NCBI RefSeq assembly: GCF_900109925.1
Contig: NZ_FOBW01000018.1
Location: 1 to 64,000, forward strand
Source: Mesobacillus persicus
GTDB taxonomy: Bacteria; Bacillota; Bacilli; Bacillales; Cytobacillaceae
Reading direction: 5' to 3'
DNA length: 64,000 nucleotides
Part shown: positions 43,775-51,049 of the stretch, in pieces
How positions within the stretch are numbered: the stretch's first letter is position 1
How the letters are laid out: each line of letters starts with the position of its first letter
Program-made: the position numbers and the translations under genes
The notes under the pieces: generated by a model
Database searches by the model: none
What the model was told of the DNA's origin: nothing
The model's input: the letters and a program-made list of their open reading frames with translations, nothing else

Positions 43775-44240
43775 CTTTCATCAACCTCTTGATATTTTAT
43801 TTTTACTATTCGGAATAATTAGACTGCAACAACCGGAAACGTTCATTTAGTTATTATTATCGCTTTCTCTAATCGAAGGAACAATCGCAACAACTGTACA
43901 TCTGATTAGATTTACTCTTCCTCCTCGAACAAAAAATAGGGGGAAATTGATTGTATTGCTGAACTAATTTTACAACCTGCACGGACGTAATACTACTTAT
44001 TTATTTTTATATTTGATAAAAAAATCAGTAACTCCAAAAGCCCTCATCATGCTATAATTATTGGCCTAAAAAAGCAGCACGGGGACGGTTCTGTTGCTTC
44101 CTTTTAGGAAGCAACAGAACCGTCCCCGTGCTTTTATCAATCAGGGTGAATTATAGGATAGATTAATTATGATATTATTGAGAAACGTTTAGATAAAAAA
44201 TCCGCTCTTAAAACGTGATATTTTCCGCCTCCATTCCAGC
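43775..44240. other. intergenic region with one R1 palindrome and a doubtful tiny frame
   Basis: Apart from the perfect R1 palindrome at 44076-44132, a 37-codon minus-strand frame (43982-43869, GTG start) reads VQVVKLVQQYNQFPPIFC and ends CCDCSFD. It looks protein-like and is cysteine-rich, but it has no ribosome binding site. It could be a tiny gene or a remnant. Confidence 0.35.
44076..44132. repeat. R1 repeat, copy 16 (perfect palindrome)
   Basis: Two identical 26-bp arms (NN = GT), extended outward by AGCAC/GTGCT, surround a 5-nt loop TTTTA. There is no mismatch. It is the best-preserved copy in the window and probably the most recent. Confidence 0.97.
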
Positions 44241-44444
44241 CTAAAGAGTCCCTTTAAATTTCTCAGGCTTTTTCACATACCCTTCAATCAAAAATCCACA
44301 ATCTGTACAAATAATGTATTCAAAATCCGAACCAAAGCTCATCTTGTTTACTGGATAGATAACTCCGTATCCACTATGCTTGCCTTTCCCAAATTCGGTT
44401 CCTCCACATTTCGGACATTCAGATATTTTCGTAGAGTATTTCAT
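44241..44444 (-). CDS. zinc-ribbon nucleic-acid-binding-like protein
   Basis: This 67-residue protein has two CxxC knuckles: CPKCGGTEFGKGKHSGYG near the start and CTDCGF about 30 residues later. This is a typical zinc ribbon with beta-strands between. Small Bacillus proteins of this kind are annotated as nucleic-acid binding, but no function is established. ATG 44444 with GGGGG 7 nt upstream is chosen over an upstream ATG. It is a single-gene unit. Confidence 0.8.
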   Translation of the reverse strand: MKYSTKISECPKCGGTEFGKGKHSGYGVIYPVNKMSFGSDFEYIICTDCGFLIEGYVKKPEKFKGTL

Positions 44445-44666
44445 AGAAAAACCCCCAGTCATGTAGGATTCGTATAGTTACCCATTTTGACATGATATAA
44501 CAAAATCATTTTCCTGTACCTTTCGTTGACAGGATTCAAACTATCCTAATCCTAGTAGTTAAAGATGACATCACCAACTCGGTCAGGTTTCCAAAGAGCT
44601 AGAATTCTATAATTATACACACAGATTCCACTCCACTCATCCCCTACCCCTTCACTCCATAAAACC

Positions 44667-45173
44667 TCAAATGTTTTTATAGTAAATAATCGTAGCATCC
44701 AATTCGCCACTAGCCGATCTCGCATATTTAGGAATAGACCCTCCTTGAATATATCCTAAGGAACCATACAGATAGTTTGAAGCATCTCCTTCTCTTGTAT
44801 CCAAAACGATTAATGATCGACTTTCCTGCTTTGCCACTGCTTCGGCTTCTTCCATCAGTAAACGACCAATCCCCATGCGGCGAAAATCGGGGTGTGTCAT
44901 CAATTTAGCGATTTCAGCTCGATGTCCACCATTCTGCTTCGTTGATAAATGGACCTGCACACTTCCAGCTATTTGATTGCCGACCTTCGCCACTAATAAA
45001 ACCACTTCAGGGCAAAGGACGGTTTCCCAATACTTCTTTGCCTCTTGGTTACTAATTGGTGGCAAAAAACCAATCGAAGCACCCTCTTCAACCACGTTAA
45101 TTAATAGCTCAGATAACTCGTTCAAATATTCTTTGACTTTGGTTAATTCCTTTATTTCCACCTTACTTCGCAA
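44667..45173 (-). CDS. GNAT family N-acetyltransferase
   Basis: This 168-residue GNAT protein has KLMTHPDFRRMGIGRLLMEEAE as the acetyl-CoA loop and SLIVLDTREGDASNYLYGSLGYIQGGSIPKYA as the C-terminal part, split over two segments. The latter is typical of the PseA/SpeG-like uncharacterised acetyltransferases of Bacillus. The ribosome binding site AGAGGTGA overlaps the GTG and ATG at 45182 and 45179, so TTG 45173 is the likely start. The substrate is unknown. Confidence 0.83.
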   Translation of the reverse strand: MRSKVEIKELTKVKEYLNELSELLINVVEEGASIGFLPPISNQEAKKYWETVLCPEVVLLVAKVGNQIAGSVQVHLSTKQNGGHRAEIAKLMTHPDFRRMGIGRLLMEEAEAVAKQESRSLIVLDTREGDASNYLYGSLGYIQGGSIPKYARSASGELDATIIYYKNI

Positions 45174-45322
45174 GCACATCACCTCTATTAACCCAACTTA
45201 TATATTTATATACATTAACAATCAGTTCATTTCCTGCTAGTATAGGCTATCAGAGAAAATTTTCACTAATCTTCCATCTACAGTAGGTAAACTCCTGGTT
45301 TCTTAGACGTATTTTCTTAATA

Positions 45323-45359
45323 TAAAAAAGGAAGCAGCTCACAAACCGAACTGCTTCCC
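45323..45359 (-). terminator. terminator of the HAD-IB phosphatase gene
   Basis: On the minus strand GGAAGCAG (arms at 45358-45351 and 45337-45330) closes a 13-nt loop and is followed by TTTTTTATA. The arm resembles part of R1, but the rest of R1 is absent. Confidence 0.85.
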
Positions 45360-45373
45360 AATAGTAAATACTA

Positions 45374-46030
45374 TTATATAATTTCCCACTTTCGATTACG
45401 AGCTACTTCCGAGAGCCGCGAATCAGGCTTCACGGCCACTGGATTTCCAACTAATTCAAGAACATCTAAATCTGAATAACTATCGCCGTAAGAGTAACTA
45501 TTGGCCCAATCTACTTCCATATTAATAAACTGGTTCATTACAACTTCCCTTTTCCTCACGCCTTGGATCGGATCAATCGACAACTGTTTGTCCTTTTTAT
45601 GTAGTGGCGGAACGCTGGTCCCAATGATCTTATCGAAAGCAACATTTTTCGTAACGGAATGAAGTAGCGGCTCGAACGCACCAGACACAAGCATGATGTA
45701 ATAGCCATCCCTTCGATGTTCCTCGAGTCTTTGTAAAACAGATTCACTTAGATTTTCGCTCATCGTGTCCCCTAACTCATAAAAAAATTTCTCCATTTCT
45801 GTCTCCGGACTAGATGTAAAAGAATGTAAATAATGGCGCATCGAATATTCTTTCATTGTCTTTTCCGGACAAAGCTTACACTTATAAGCTAAATAAATTG
45901 GAATTAATCTTGTCATAAATGGACGGTACTTTTGATGAAATCTAGGGTGTGTTTTTAAATGGTTCATTAAAAGCGGAAACGTTTCATTCGGAAATAACGT
46001 TCCATCAAAATCAAATATCGCAACCTTCAT
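45374..46030 (-). CDS. HAD-superfamily subfamily IB phosphatase
   Basis: This 218-residue HAD phosphatase has motif I DFDGTLFPN at residues 7-15 (catalytic DFD), motif II in IMLVSGAFEP, Lys/Arg in the GVRKREVV region, and motif III GDSYSDLDVLELVGNPVAV. The HAD-IB group includes phosphoserine and other small-molecule phosphatases. The start MKVAIFDFDGTL at 46030 follows AAGGTGG; an upstream start extension is not needed. It is a single-gene unit. The substrate is unknown. Confidence 0.88.
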   Translation of the reverse strand: MKVAIFDFDGTLFPNETFPLLMNHLKTHPRFHQKYRPFMTRLIPIYLAYKCKLCPEKTMKEYSMRHYLHSFTSSPETEMEKFFYELGDTMSENLSESVLQRLEEHRRDGYYIMLVSGAFEPLLHSVTKNVAFDKIIGTSVPPLHKKDKQLSIDPIQGVRKREVVMNQFINMEVDWANSYSYGDSYSDLDVLELVGNPVAVKPDSRLSEVARNRKWEII

Positions 46031-46196
46031 AAAAAATCCACCTTTCTGCAACAACGGAACGTTTTTTCTCCTTTTAGCCTAAGCCCTGAACTGGCCCCTC
46101 ACTCTACCACACCAACATTTTTTGGATAAAAAAGGAAATAAACCCCTTGTTTATCATATTATAAACCATATGAGAATAAAAAAGGAGGGAAGAAAT

Positions 46197-46832
46197 TTGT
46201 TTGTACGCAATGTTTACGTCGAAAAACACAAGGTAACCTGTTGCCCCAGTACATTTACAGTGAAACAAGCTCATGAGTTGATAAAGAAAACGGGGTACCG
46301 TTGTATACCGGTCATTGACTCCGAAACAAATGAATATAAGGGCCAAATTTACAAAGTAGATTTGCTTGAACATTTATATGAGAACGGTGGCCACCTCGAA
46401 GACTCTATCATAAAGATAACCAAAGAGGAAGATTCCTTTGTCCCAAAAGATGCCTCCTTAAGTCTTGCTTTATTAATGATTGATCGCCTCCCGTTCCTTG
46501 CTGTAACCGATGAGTTTAAAGAATTCCAAGGCATCATCACTCACTCGGTATTAATGGATTTATTCCGCGATGGTTTTGGGATGAAAACAGGAGGATACTG
46601 CTTTACAGTTGCTATCTGGGACCACACAGGCGCCTTCTTAAAGTTATTAAAACTATTAAAATCCTATAATATCGAAGGCGCCCACACCTTTGGCAATGGA
46701 AATGAACTGTTTCGCAGACTCACTTTTACCATTTCAGAAGAAAACGAATACGTCATCGAAAAATTAAAAGCAAAAATCATAAAATCCGGCTTCCGTGTCC
46801 TTCATATTGAGAAGATTGAAAAAGCCCTCTAA
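46197..46832 (+). CDS. CbpA-like CBS-domain protein, copy 1 (candidate c-di-AMP sensor)
   Basis: This 211-residue soluble protein has two CBS motifs (residues 8-60 and 75-130) and an ACT-like C-terminal part (TGGYCFTVAIWDHTGAFLKLLKLLKS, later FTISEENEYVIEKLK). The arrangement matches Listeria/Bacillus CbpA, which binds cyclic di-AMP in its CBS domains. The start is TTG 46197 after AAGGAGGGAAGAAA; an upstream ATG at 46122 is in frame but lacks a ribosome binding site. A second, closely similar gene lies 0.7 kb downstream. C-di-AMP binding is inferred from the family. Confidence 0.8.
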   Translation: MFVRNVYVEKHKVTCCPSTFTVKQAHELIKKTGYRCIPVIDSETNEYKGQIYKVDLLEHLYENGGHLEDSIIKITKEEDSFVPKDASLSLALLMIDRLPFLAVTDEFKEFQGIITHSVLMDLFRDGFGMKTGGYCFTVAIWDHTGAFLKLLKLLKSYNIEGAHTFGNGNELFRRLTFTISEENEYVIEKLKAKIIKSGFRVLHIEKIEKAL

Positions 46833-47033
46833 GGAAGATTGTCAGGTGTCAAAAATGAAACCAACCGGCCTCCTACTATCTGAATCCTATCTTTGAAGTT
46901 TTGCTCTAATTTCCCACATCGAAGAACATTCCACTCTTGTAAAATACATTCAGCCACACTTCACAATCTGCAACAAATGTTTTATCCAGTAACCCCCTTA
47001 AAACCGTGACCACCGGTACTAGAGCCAAAAAGG

Positions 47034-47072
47034 AAAAGGCATCATCAAGCTATTTCTAGTGTGATGGTGCCC
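47034..47072. terminator. hairpin, probable terminator
   Basis: GGCATCATCA and TGTGATGGTGCC pair around a loop. On the minus strand TTTTCCTTTTT follows. It overlaps the end of a protein-like minus-strand fragment. Confidence 0.55.
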
Positions 47073-47233
47073 TTGTTTGGATTCCGTAACCTTGAATGCC
47101 TTTCAATTCCCCATATTTTCATAAGATCCTTGAATTCATAAGAAAAGGATTTTTCTAAATCCAGCACAATAAGCGTACGATGCTGAAGAAAGTTAGTCAA
47201 AGACTTTGGCAAATAACCTCGCTGTGATAATTG
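47045..47233 (-). pseudogene. unidentified gene fragment between the two CbpA-like genes
   Basis: The minus-strand frame ending at a TGA (47047-47045) gives about 60 residues of protein-like sequence: RGYLPKSLTNFLQHRTLIVL, DLEKSFSYEFKDLMKIWGIE and RHSRLRNPNKGTITLEIA. It has no start codon or ribosome binding site, an upstream stop, and a terminator-like hairpin at its end. It looks like the 3' end of a lost gene. I do not recognise the family. Confidence 0.4.
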
Positions 47234-47543
47234 TCATTGCTTTTTTATAATTATTTTAATTCTTCCCCTCAATATTTAGAAACGAAGAAGGAATTTTATA
47301 AAAAAGCTAGAATTTATTAAGTGTGTAAAAGAATTCCTTATTTTCCACTCTATAACTCTTTCCAAGTCAATCCTCTATGTTTCTAGTTACCAATATTTTT
47401 GGATTAAACATGCTTTCATTCGGCCGTTCCACTTTTGCCTATTCTAATTTAGTTTAACCAAAGTAACTGACAAAGAACGAAGACTGAAAAAGTACACTAA
47501 TCAAACATACACAATCAACGATAAAACAAAGGGAGGACTCGAA

Positions 47544-48203
47544 ATGTTTGTACGTAATGTTTATATTGAGAAACACAAAGTAACTTGCTGTCCTAGTACA
47601 TTAACTGCAATCAAAGCTCTAGAACTTTTAAAAGAAACCAATTATCGCTGCATCCCAGTTGTTGACACCGAAACGAATGAATACAAAGGCCAAGTTTACA
47701 AAGTGGATTTGTTGGAGTATTTATTTGAAAACGGTGGGAAGCCAGAAGACTCCGTCATGAATGTAGTTGATGAGGTAGATTCTTTTCTACATAAGGATAG
47801 CTCCTTAAGCCTTGCCTTGTTAACCATTGATCGCCTTCCTTTCCTTGCAGTAACAGGTGAAAACAGAGAATTTCAGGGAATCATCACCCACTCGGTCCTC
47901 ATGGATTTATTCCGCGATGGGTTTGGTATGAAAACGGGTGGATATTGCTTCACCGTCGCTATCTATGAACAAACAGGTGCCCTTCTAAAATTAATGAAGC
48001 TTCTTAAATCGTTTAATATTGAAGGCGCCCATACTTTTGGAAACGGAAACGAACTCTTCCGCCGCCTTACTTTTACTATTTCAGAAGAAAACGAAGATGT
48101 CATCGACAAATTAAAAGAGAAAATCATTAAAGCTGGGTTCCGTGTCTTACATATTGAAAGGATTGAAACAAACAAAAATATCGCAAATGCTTTTCGTGAA
48201 TAA
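47544..48203 (+). CDS. CbpA-like CBS-domain protein, copy 2 (candidate c-di-AMP sensor)
   Basis: This 219-residue protein is collinear with and clearly similar to copy 1 over its whole length. They share the KHKVTCCPST start, the NGNELFRRLTFTISEENE segment and the FRDGFGMKTGGYCFTVAI core. It differs mainly in the CBS2 linker (DEVDSFLHKDSS against KEEDSFVPKDAS) and in a longer C-terminal tail, NKNIANAFRE. The ATG follows GGGAGG. The two genes form a tandem duplication interrupted by 0.7 kb of decayed DNA. Ligand binding is inferred from the CbpA family. Confidence 0.82.
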   Translation: MFVRNVYIEKHKVTCCPSTLTAIKALELLKETNYRCIPVVDTETNEYKGQVYKVDLLEYLFENGGKPEDSVMNVVDEVDSFLHKDSSLSLALLTIDRLPFLAVTGENREFQGIITHSVLMDLFRDGFGMKTGGYCFTVAIYEQTGALLKLMKLLKSFNIEGAHTFGNGNELFRRLTFTISEENEDVIDKLKEKIIKAGFRVLHIERIETNKNIANAFRE

Positions 48204-48269
48204 CAAGAGATAACAACTTTTAGTATTCCTTTACTAAGCTAATTTATTTTATAAACCCCAAGTATTAAG

Positions 48270-48314
48270 CCCTCCCGCCTTGCACAGACTACAAATGTCT
48301 AACAAGAGGGAGGG
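48270..48314 (+). promoter_or_regulatory. hairpin that encloses the ribosome binding site of the 45-residue gene
   Basis: CCCTCCC (48270-48276) can pair with GGGAGGG (48308-48314), with TTG/CAA and AGAC/GTCT inside. The 3' arm is the Shine-Dalgarno of the next gene. It may instead be a weak terminator of the CbpA-like gene; the T-run after it is short. Confidence 0.5.
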
Positions 48315-48321
48315 TGTCTTT

Positions 48322-48459
48322 ATGGATGAACCATGCTTTTATTGCAACGAAGAAATGGAAAATAAATATCATGGGGTGTTCATCATGCAAAATGAACATG
48401 TAGAGAAACCCCTTTGCGAGGAATGCTATAAAGATTGGTTAGATGGCATAAAAGAATAG
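48322..48459 (+). CDS. 45-residue zinc-knuckle protein
   Basis: This tiny gene encodes 45 residues beginning MDEPCFYCNEEMENK, with a second cysteine pair in PLCEECYKDW about 27 residues later. That is a two-knuckle CxxC...CxxC zinc-binding pattern. The ribosome binding site AGAGGGAGGGTG is excellent and the codon use is normal, so the gene is probably real. Its Shine-Dalgarno lies in the 3' arm of a GC-rich hairpin. The stop TAG overlaps an R1 arm. The role is unknown; small zinc proteins of this kind often bind nucleic acid or another protein. Confidence 0.75.
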   Translation: MDEPCFYCNEEMENKYHGVFIMQNEHVEKPLCEECYKDWLDGIKE

Positions 48460-48530
48460 CATGGGGACGGTTCTACTGCTTCCTACTTTGGTGATTATTA
48501 TGGAGGTAAGTAGAAGATACGTCCCTATAC
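48458..48530. repeat. R1 repeat, copy 17 (paired arms, right arm decayed)
   Basis: The left arm (NN = AC) starts at the stop codon of the 45-residue gene. The right arm GTAGAAGATACGTCCCT has several changes. Confidence 0.8.
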
Positions 48531-48584
48531 TCCCCGAACTTAAAAAATGAAGCATAGGAAAGTTCCTATACTCCACCTGTCGTT

Positions 48585-49733
48585 TTATTCTGTTAAAGGT
48601 ACATACCCTGTCAAATCAACAATCTTTTGCCCCTGATCAGATTGCATCCACTTGATAAAAGCTTCAACATGAGGGTTTTCGCTGCCTGCCGTAATCGCAT
48701 AGAACTGATCGACGATTGGATAGCTTTCGTTTTGGATATTTTCCTTTGTAGGGAGGACTCCTTCTACTGCAATGTTTTTAATTTTCCCATCATGCACCAT
48801 CTCTTGGGAGAAATGTCTAAAGGAAAATCCTATTGCATTGGTTCTATTACGATAATTTGTCGTCTCCTTGATGATACCGCCCATTGCCGAAACGATATCT
48901 TCTGAAGGAGCATCCATCAACGGAATTCCATCCATCACACTGATTAACGCAGATTGACTTCCACTTCCTTCAGGACGTTGGAAGGCACGGATTTCCTCAT
49001 CCGTTCCACCTACTTCCTTCCAATTCGTAATTTTCCCAGAATAGATTCTTTGGATTTGTTCAACCGTTAATTCCTCAACTGAATTATTATTATGTACGAA
49101 GAACACAAACGCCTCTCTCCCAATTGGAGTGAGGGACAATTCAACCCCATTCCTCTCGGCACCCTTCATCTGCTTTTCAGAAGGATGAGCCATAAAGACG
49201 ATATCCACCTCTCCTTTAACCAAGCGATCAAAGGCATGGCTCGTCTGGCTTGAAACAACTTCACTATTATATAAGTCATACTCTTTCTCCGGATACACCG
49301 CTTGTGCAAAAGCTGCATAGACAGGGTATAATGCCGTTGCCCCATCTAAACTTGGGAGATTGTCTTCTATTTTGAAAGTTGAATCCTCATCCAAACGAAC
49401 CGCTTTTGAACCATCAATAAACGGACGGTATTCAGATAAATCAACATCCTGAGAACTGACCACTTCAAGGCTGTGAAGATAGGCTTGATACCCTTCAAAG
49501 GCACTGACTGAAAGCACAGCTAAAATGGCAAAAATCAGCATACTAACCTTCGGAATTTTCTCCTTCAACTTTCCATAGATTGCTAGAATGATGGTAATGA
49601 TAATCCCTACAGTTACAGCAGGAACAAAGGCAGAATAAAACTCCGCATTCCTAGAGAGTGATGCAAAAATTGTAGCAACAAGTCCAACAAACCCCACTGC
49701 CATTACTGTAAGAATTGTGACAAAGAGTTTCAT
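48585..49733 (-). CDS. membrane-anchored phosphate-binding-type (PstS-like) protein
   Basis: This 382-residue protein has three membrane helices at the N-terminus (residues 5-27, 35-53, 62-82) and an extracytoplasmic periplasmic-binding-protein domain. The domain carries PstS-like features: DGATALYPVYAAFAQ, VDIVFMAHPSEKQ, LTVEQIQRIYSGKITNWKEVGG, FQRPEGSGSQSA and the final SDQGQKIVDLTGYVPL. PstS proteins are normally lipoproteins next to pstCAB; here no permease genes are near, and the anchor is a three-helix block. It may act as a sensor or scavenging protein. ATG 49733 follows AGGAGG. The ligand (phosphate or other oxyanion) is inferred. Confidence 0.8.
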   Translation of the reverse strand: MKLFVTILTVMAVGFVGLVATIFASLSRNAEFYSAFVPAVTVGIIITIILAIYGKLKEKIPKVSMLIFAILAVLSVSAFEGYQAYLHSLEVVSSQDVDLSEYRPFIDGSKAVRLDEDSTFKIEDNLPSLDGATALYPVYAAFAQAVYPEKEYDLYNSEVVSSQTSHAFDRLVKGEVDIVFMAHPSEKQMKGAERNGVELSLTPIGREAFVFFVHNNNSVEELTVEQIQRIYSGKITNWKEVGGTDEEIRAFQRPEGSGSQSALISVMDGIPLMDAPSEDIVSAMGGIIKETTNYRNRTNAIGFSFRHFSQEMVHDGKIKNIAVEGVLPTKENIQNESYPIVDQFYAITAGSENPHVEAFIKWMQSDQGQKIVDLTGYVPLTE

Positions 49734-49807
49734 CTCGCTCCTCCTATTTGGTAGAGTCATAGCTCTTTCCTGATACTTCCTCTATATCATATCGTTGTTT
49801 AACCTTC

Positions 49808-49881
49808 CATTCCATACCAGAATGGATCAATTCATAATTTTAAAATATTGGCCGTGTCATTATATCAGAAGGTATGGAATG
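49808..49881. repeat. 11-bp inverted repeat of unknown function
   Basis: CATTCCATACC (49808-49818) and GGTATGGAATG (49871-49881) are perfect complements 52 bp apart, in the gap between divergent genes. They could be paired operator half-sites or a long hairpin. Confidence 0.45.
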
Positions 49882-49998
49882 ACACCCTCTCCATTATCTC
49901 AGGAATCAATTGATAATAATAACAATTCATATTGCTCCTTTTTTAAAAATATATGTTTTAAAATCAACCTCGAGGGGATATTCCTCTATAGGTACTTG

Positions 49999-50028
49999 TT
50001 TACACTACTATTCCATTCATTGTAAAAT
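49999..50028 (+). promoter_or_regulatory. promoter of the OpuF/EgtU-type importer
   Basis: TTTACA (49999-50004) and TAAAAT (50023-50028) are 18 bp apart, about 70 bp upstream of the start codon. Confidence 0.5.
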
Positions 50029-50095
50029 AACTTTCCATTTAAAGGACCAGACATCTTTCTGTATCCTACGCACTACATAAGGAGTAATGAATTTT

Positions 50096-51049
50096 ATGAT
50101 TACATTTAAAAATGCTACCAAAAACTATCAAGACGGGACGACTGCAGTCGATTCGGTAAGCTTTGAAATTAAAAAAGGGGAATTTTTTGTCCTAATTGGC
50201 CCTAGTGGTTGCGGCAAAACCACTACCTTAAAAATGATTAACCGCTTAACCCCCTTATCCGAGGGAACTATTTTTATTGATGGAAAAAAAATAAGTGACT
50301 ACAACATTGATGAATTACGCTGGAACATAGGGTATGTCCTTCAACAGATTGCTTTATTCCCTCATATGACGATAGAGGAAAACATTTCAATTGTTCCTGA
50401 ATTAAAAAAATGGAACAAGGCGGATATTCATAACCGGGTCACGGAGCTCTTAGAAATGGTTGGCTTAGAACCTGCTACCTATCGAAGCAGAAAACCAAGC
50501 GAGCTGTCTGGTGGAGAACAACAAAGGGTTGGGGTCATTCGTGCTTTAGCAGCTGACCCCGACATCATTTTAATGGACGAGCCCTTTAGCGCACTTGATC
50601 CAATTAGTCGGGAAAAATTACAAAATGACATGATCCATTTACAAAAAACGATTAAGAAAACGATTGTGTTTGTCACACACGACATGCAGGAAGCTATCAA
50701 GCTAGCCGATCGTATTTGTTTGATGAAGGATGGAAGAGTGGTTCAAATGGGAACTCCGAATGAAATCATCGAGAATCCAACGAATGACTTTGTTCAAGAT
50801 TTTGTAGGTTCAGGGCAAAAAATCGGTAGTGATCTTCAATTGAAGGATATCATTGAGCCCTTAGGAGATGCCAAGTTCTCTACTACTATTCCTGTGACTG
50901 CAACACTAGAGGAAATTCTAGCACAACTCTCTACCCACGATCAGCTTGGGATTGAAAAGGATGGAAACATTATTGGTACCGTGAATCGGCAAAGAATCAT
51001 CCAATATTTCTCGAAACAACTAGAGAACGGAGGAGCTACAAATGCCTAG
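50096..51049 (+). CDS. ABC importer ATPase with CBS region (OpuF/EgtU/BilE type)
   Basis: This 317-residue ATPase has Walker A GPSGCGKTT, the Q-loop QQIALFPHMT, signature LSGGEQQRV, Walker B IILMDEPFSALD and the switch H in VTHDMQEA. The C-terminal 80 residues (from about 235) form the CBS-like regulatory region usual in OpuCA/OpuF ATPases. ATG 50096 is preferred because the first ATG (50087) is only 2 nt from AAGGAG. It overlaps the fused permease-binding protein gene by 8 nt. With it, it forms a two-gene importer for a quaternary amine, compatible solute or ergothioneine-like compound. Confidence 0.9.
   Translation: MITFKNATKNYQDGTTAVDSVSFEIKKGEFFVLIGPSGCGKTTTLKMINRLTPLSEGTIFIDGKKISDYNIDELRWNIGYVLQQIALFPHMTIEENISIVPELKKWNKADIHNRVTELLEMVGLEPATYRSRKPSELSGGEQQRVGVIRALAADPDIILMDEPFSALDPISREKLQNDMIHLQKTIKKTIVFVTHDMQEAIKLADRICLMKDGRVVQMGTPNEIIENPTNDFVQDFVGSGQKIGSDLQLKDIIEPLGDAKFSTTIPVTATLEEILAQLSTHDQLGIEKDGNIIGTVNRQRIIQYFSKQLENGGATNA

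Noticed and set aside
45323-45359. R1 repeat copy
   Set aside because: Only GGAAGCAG is shared. The GGACGGTTCT part is missing, and the hairpin has a T-run, so it is an ordinary terminator.
49795-50025. 76-codon plus-strand frame between the PstS-like and importer genes
   Set aside because: It covers the likely promoters, has no ribosome binding site and has a low-complexity composition.
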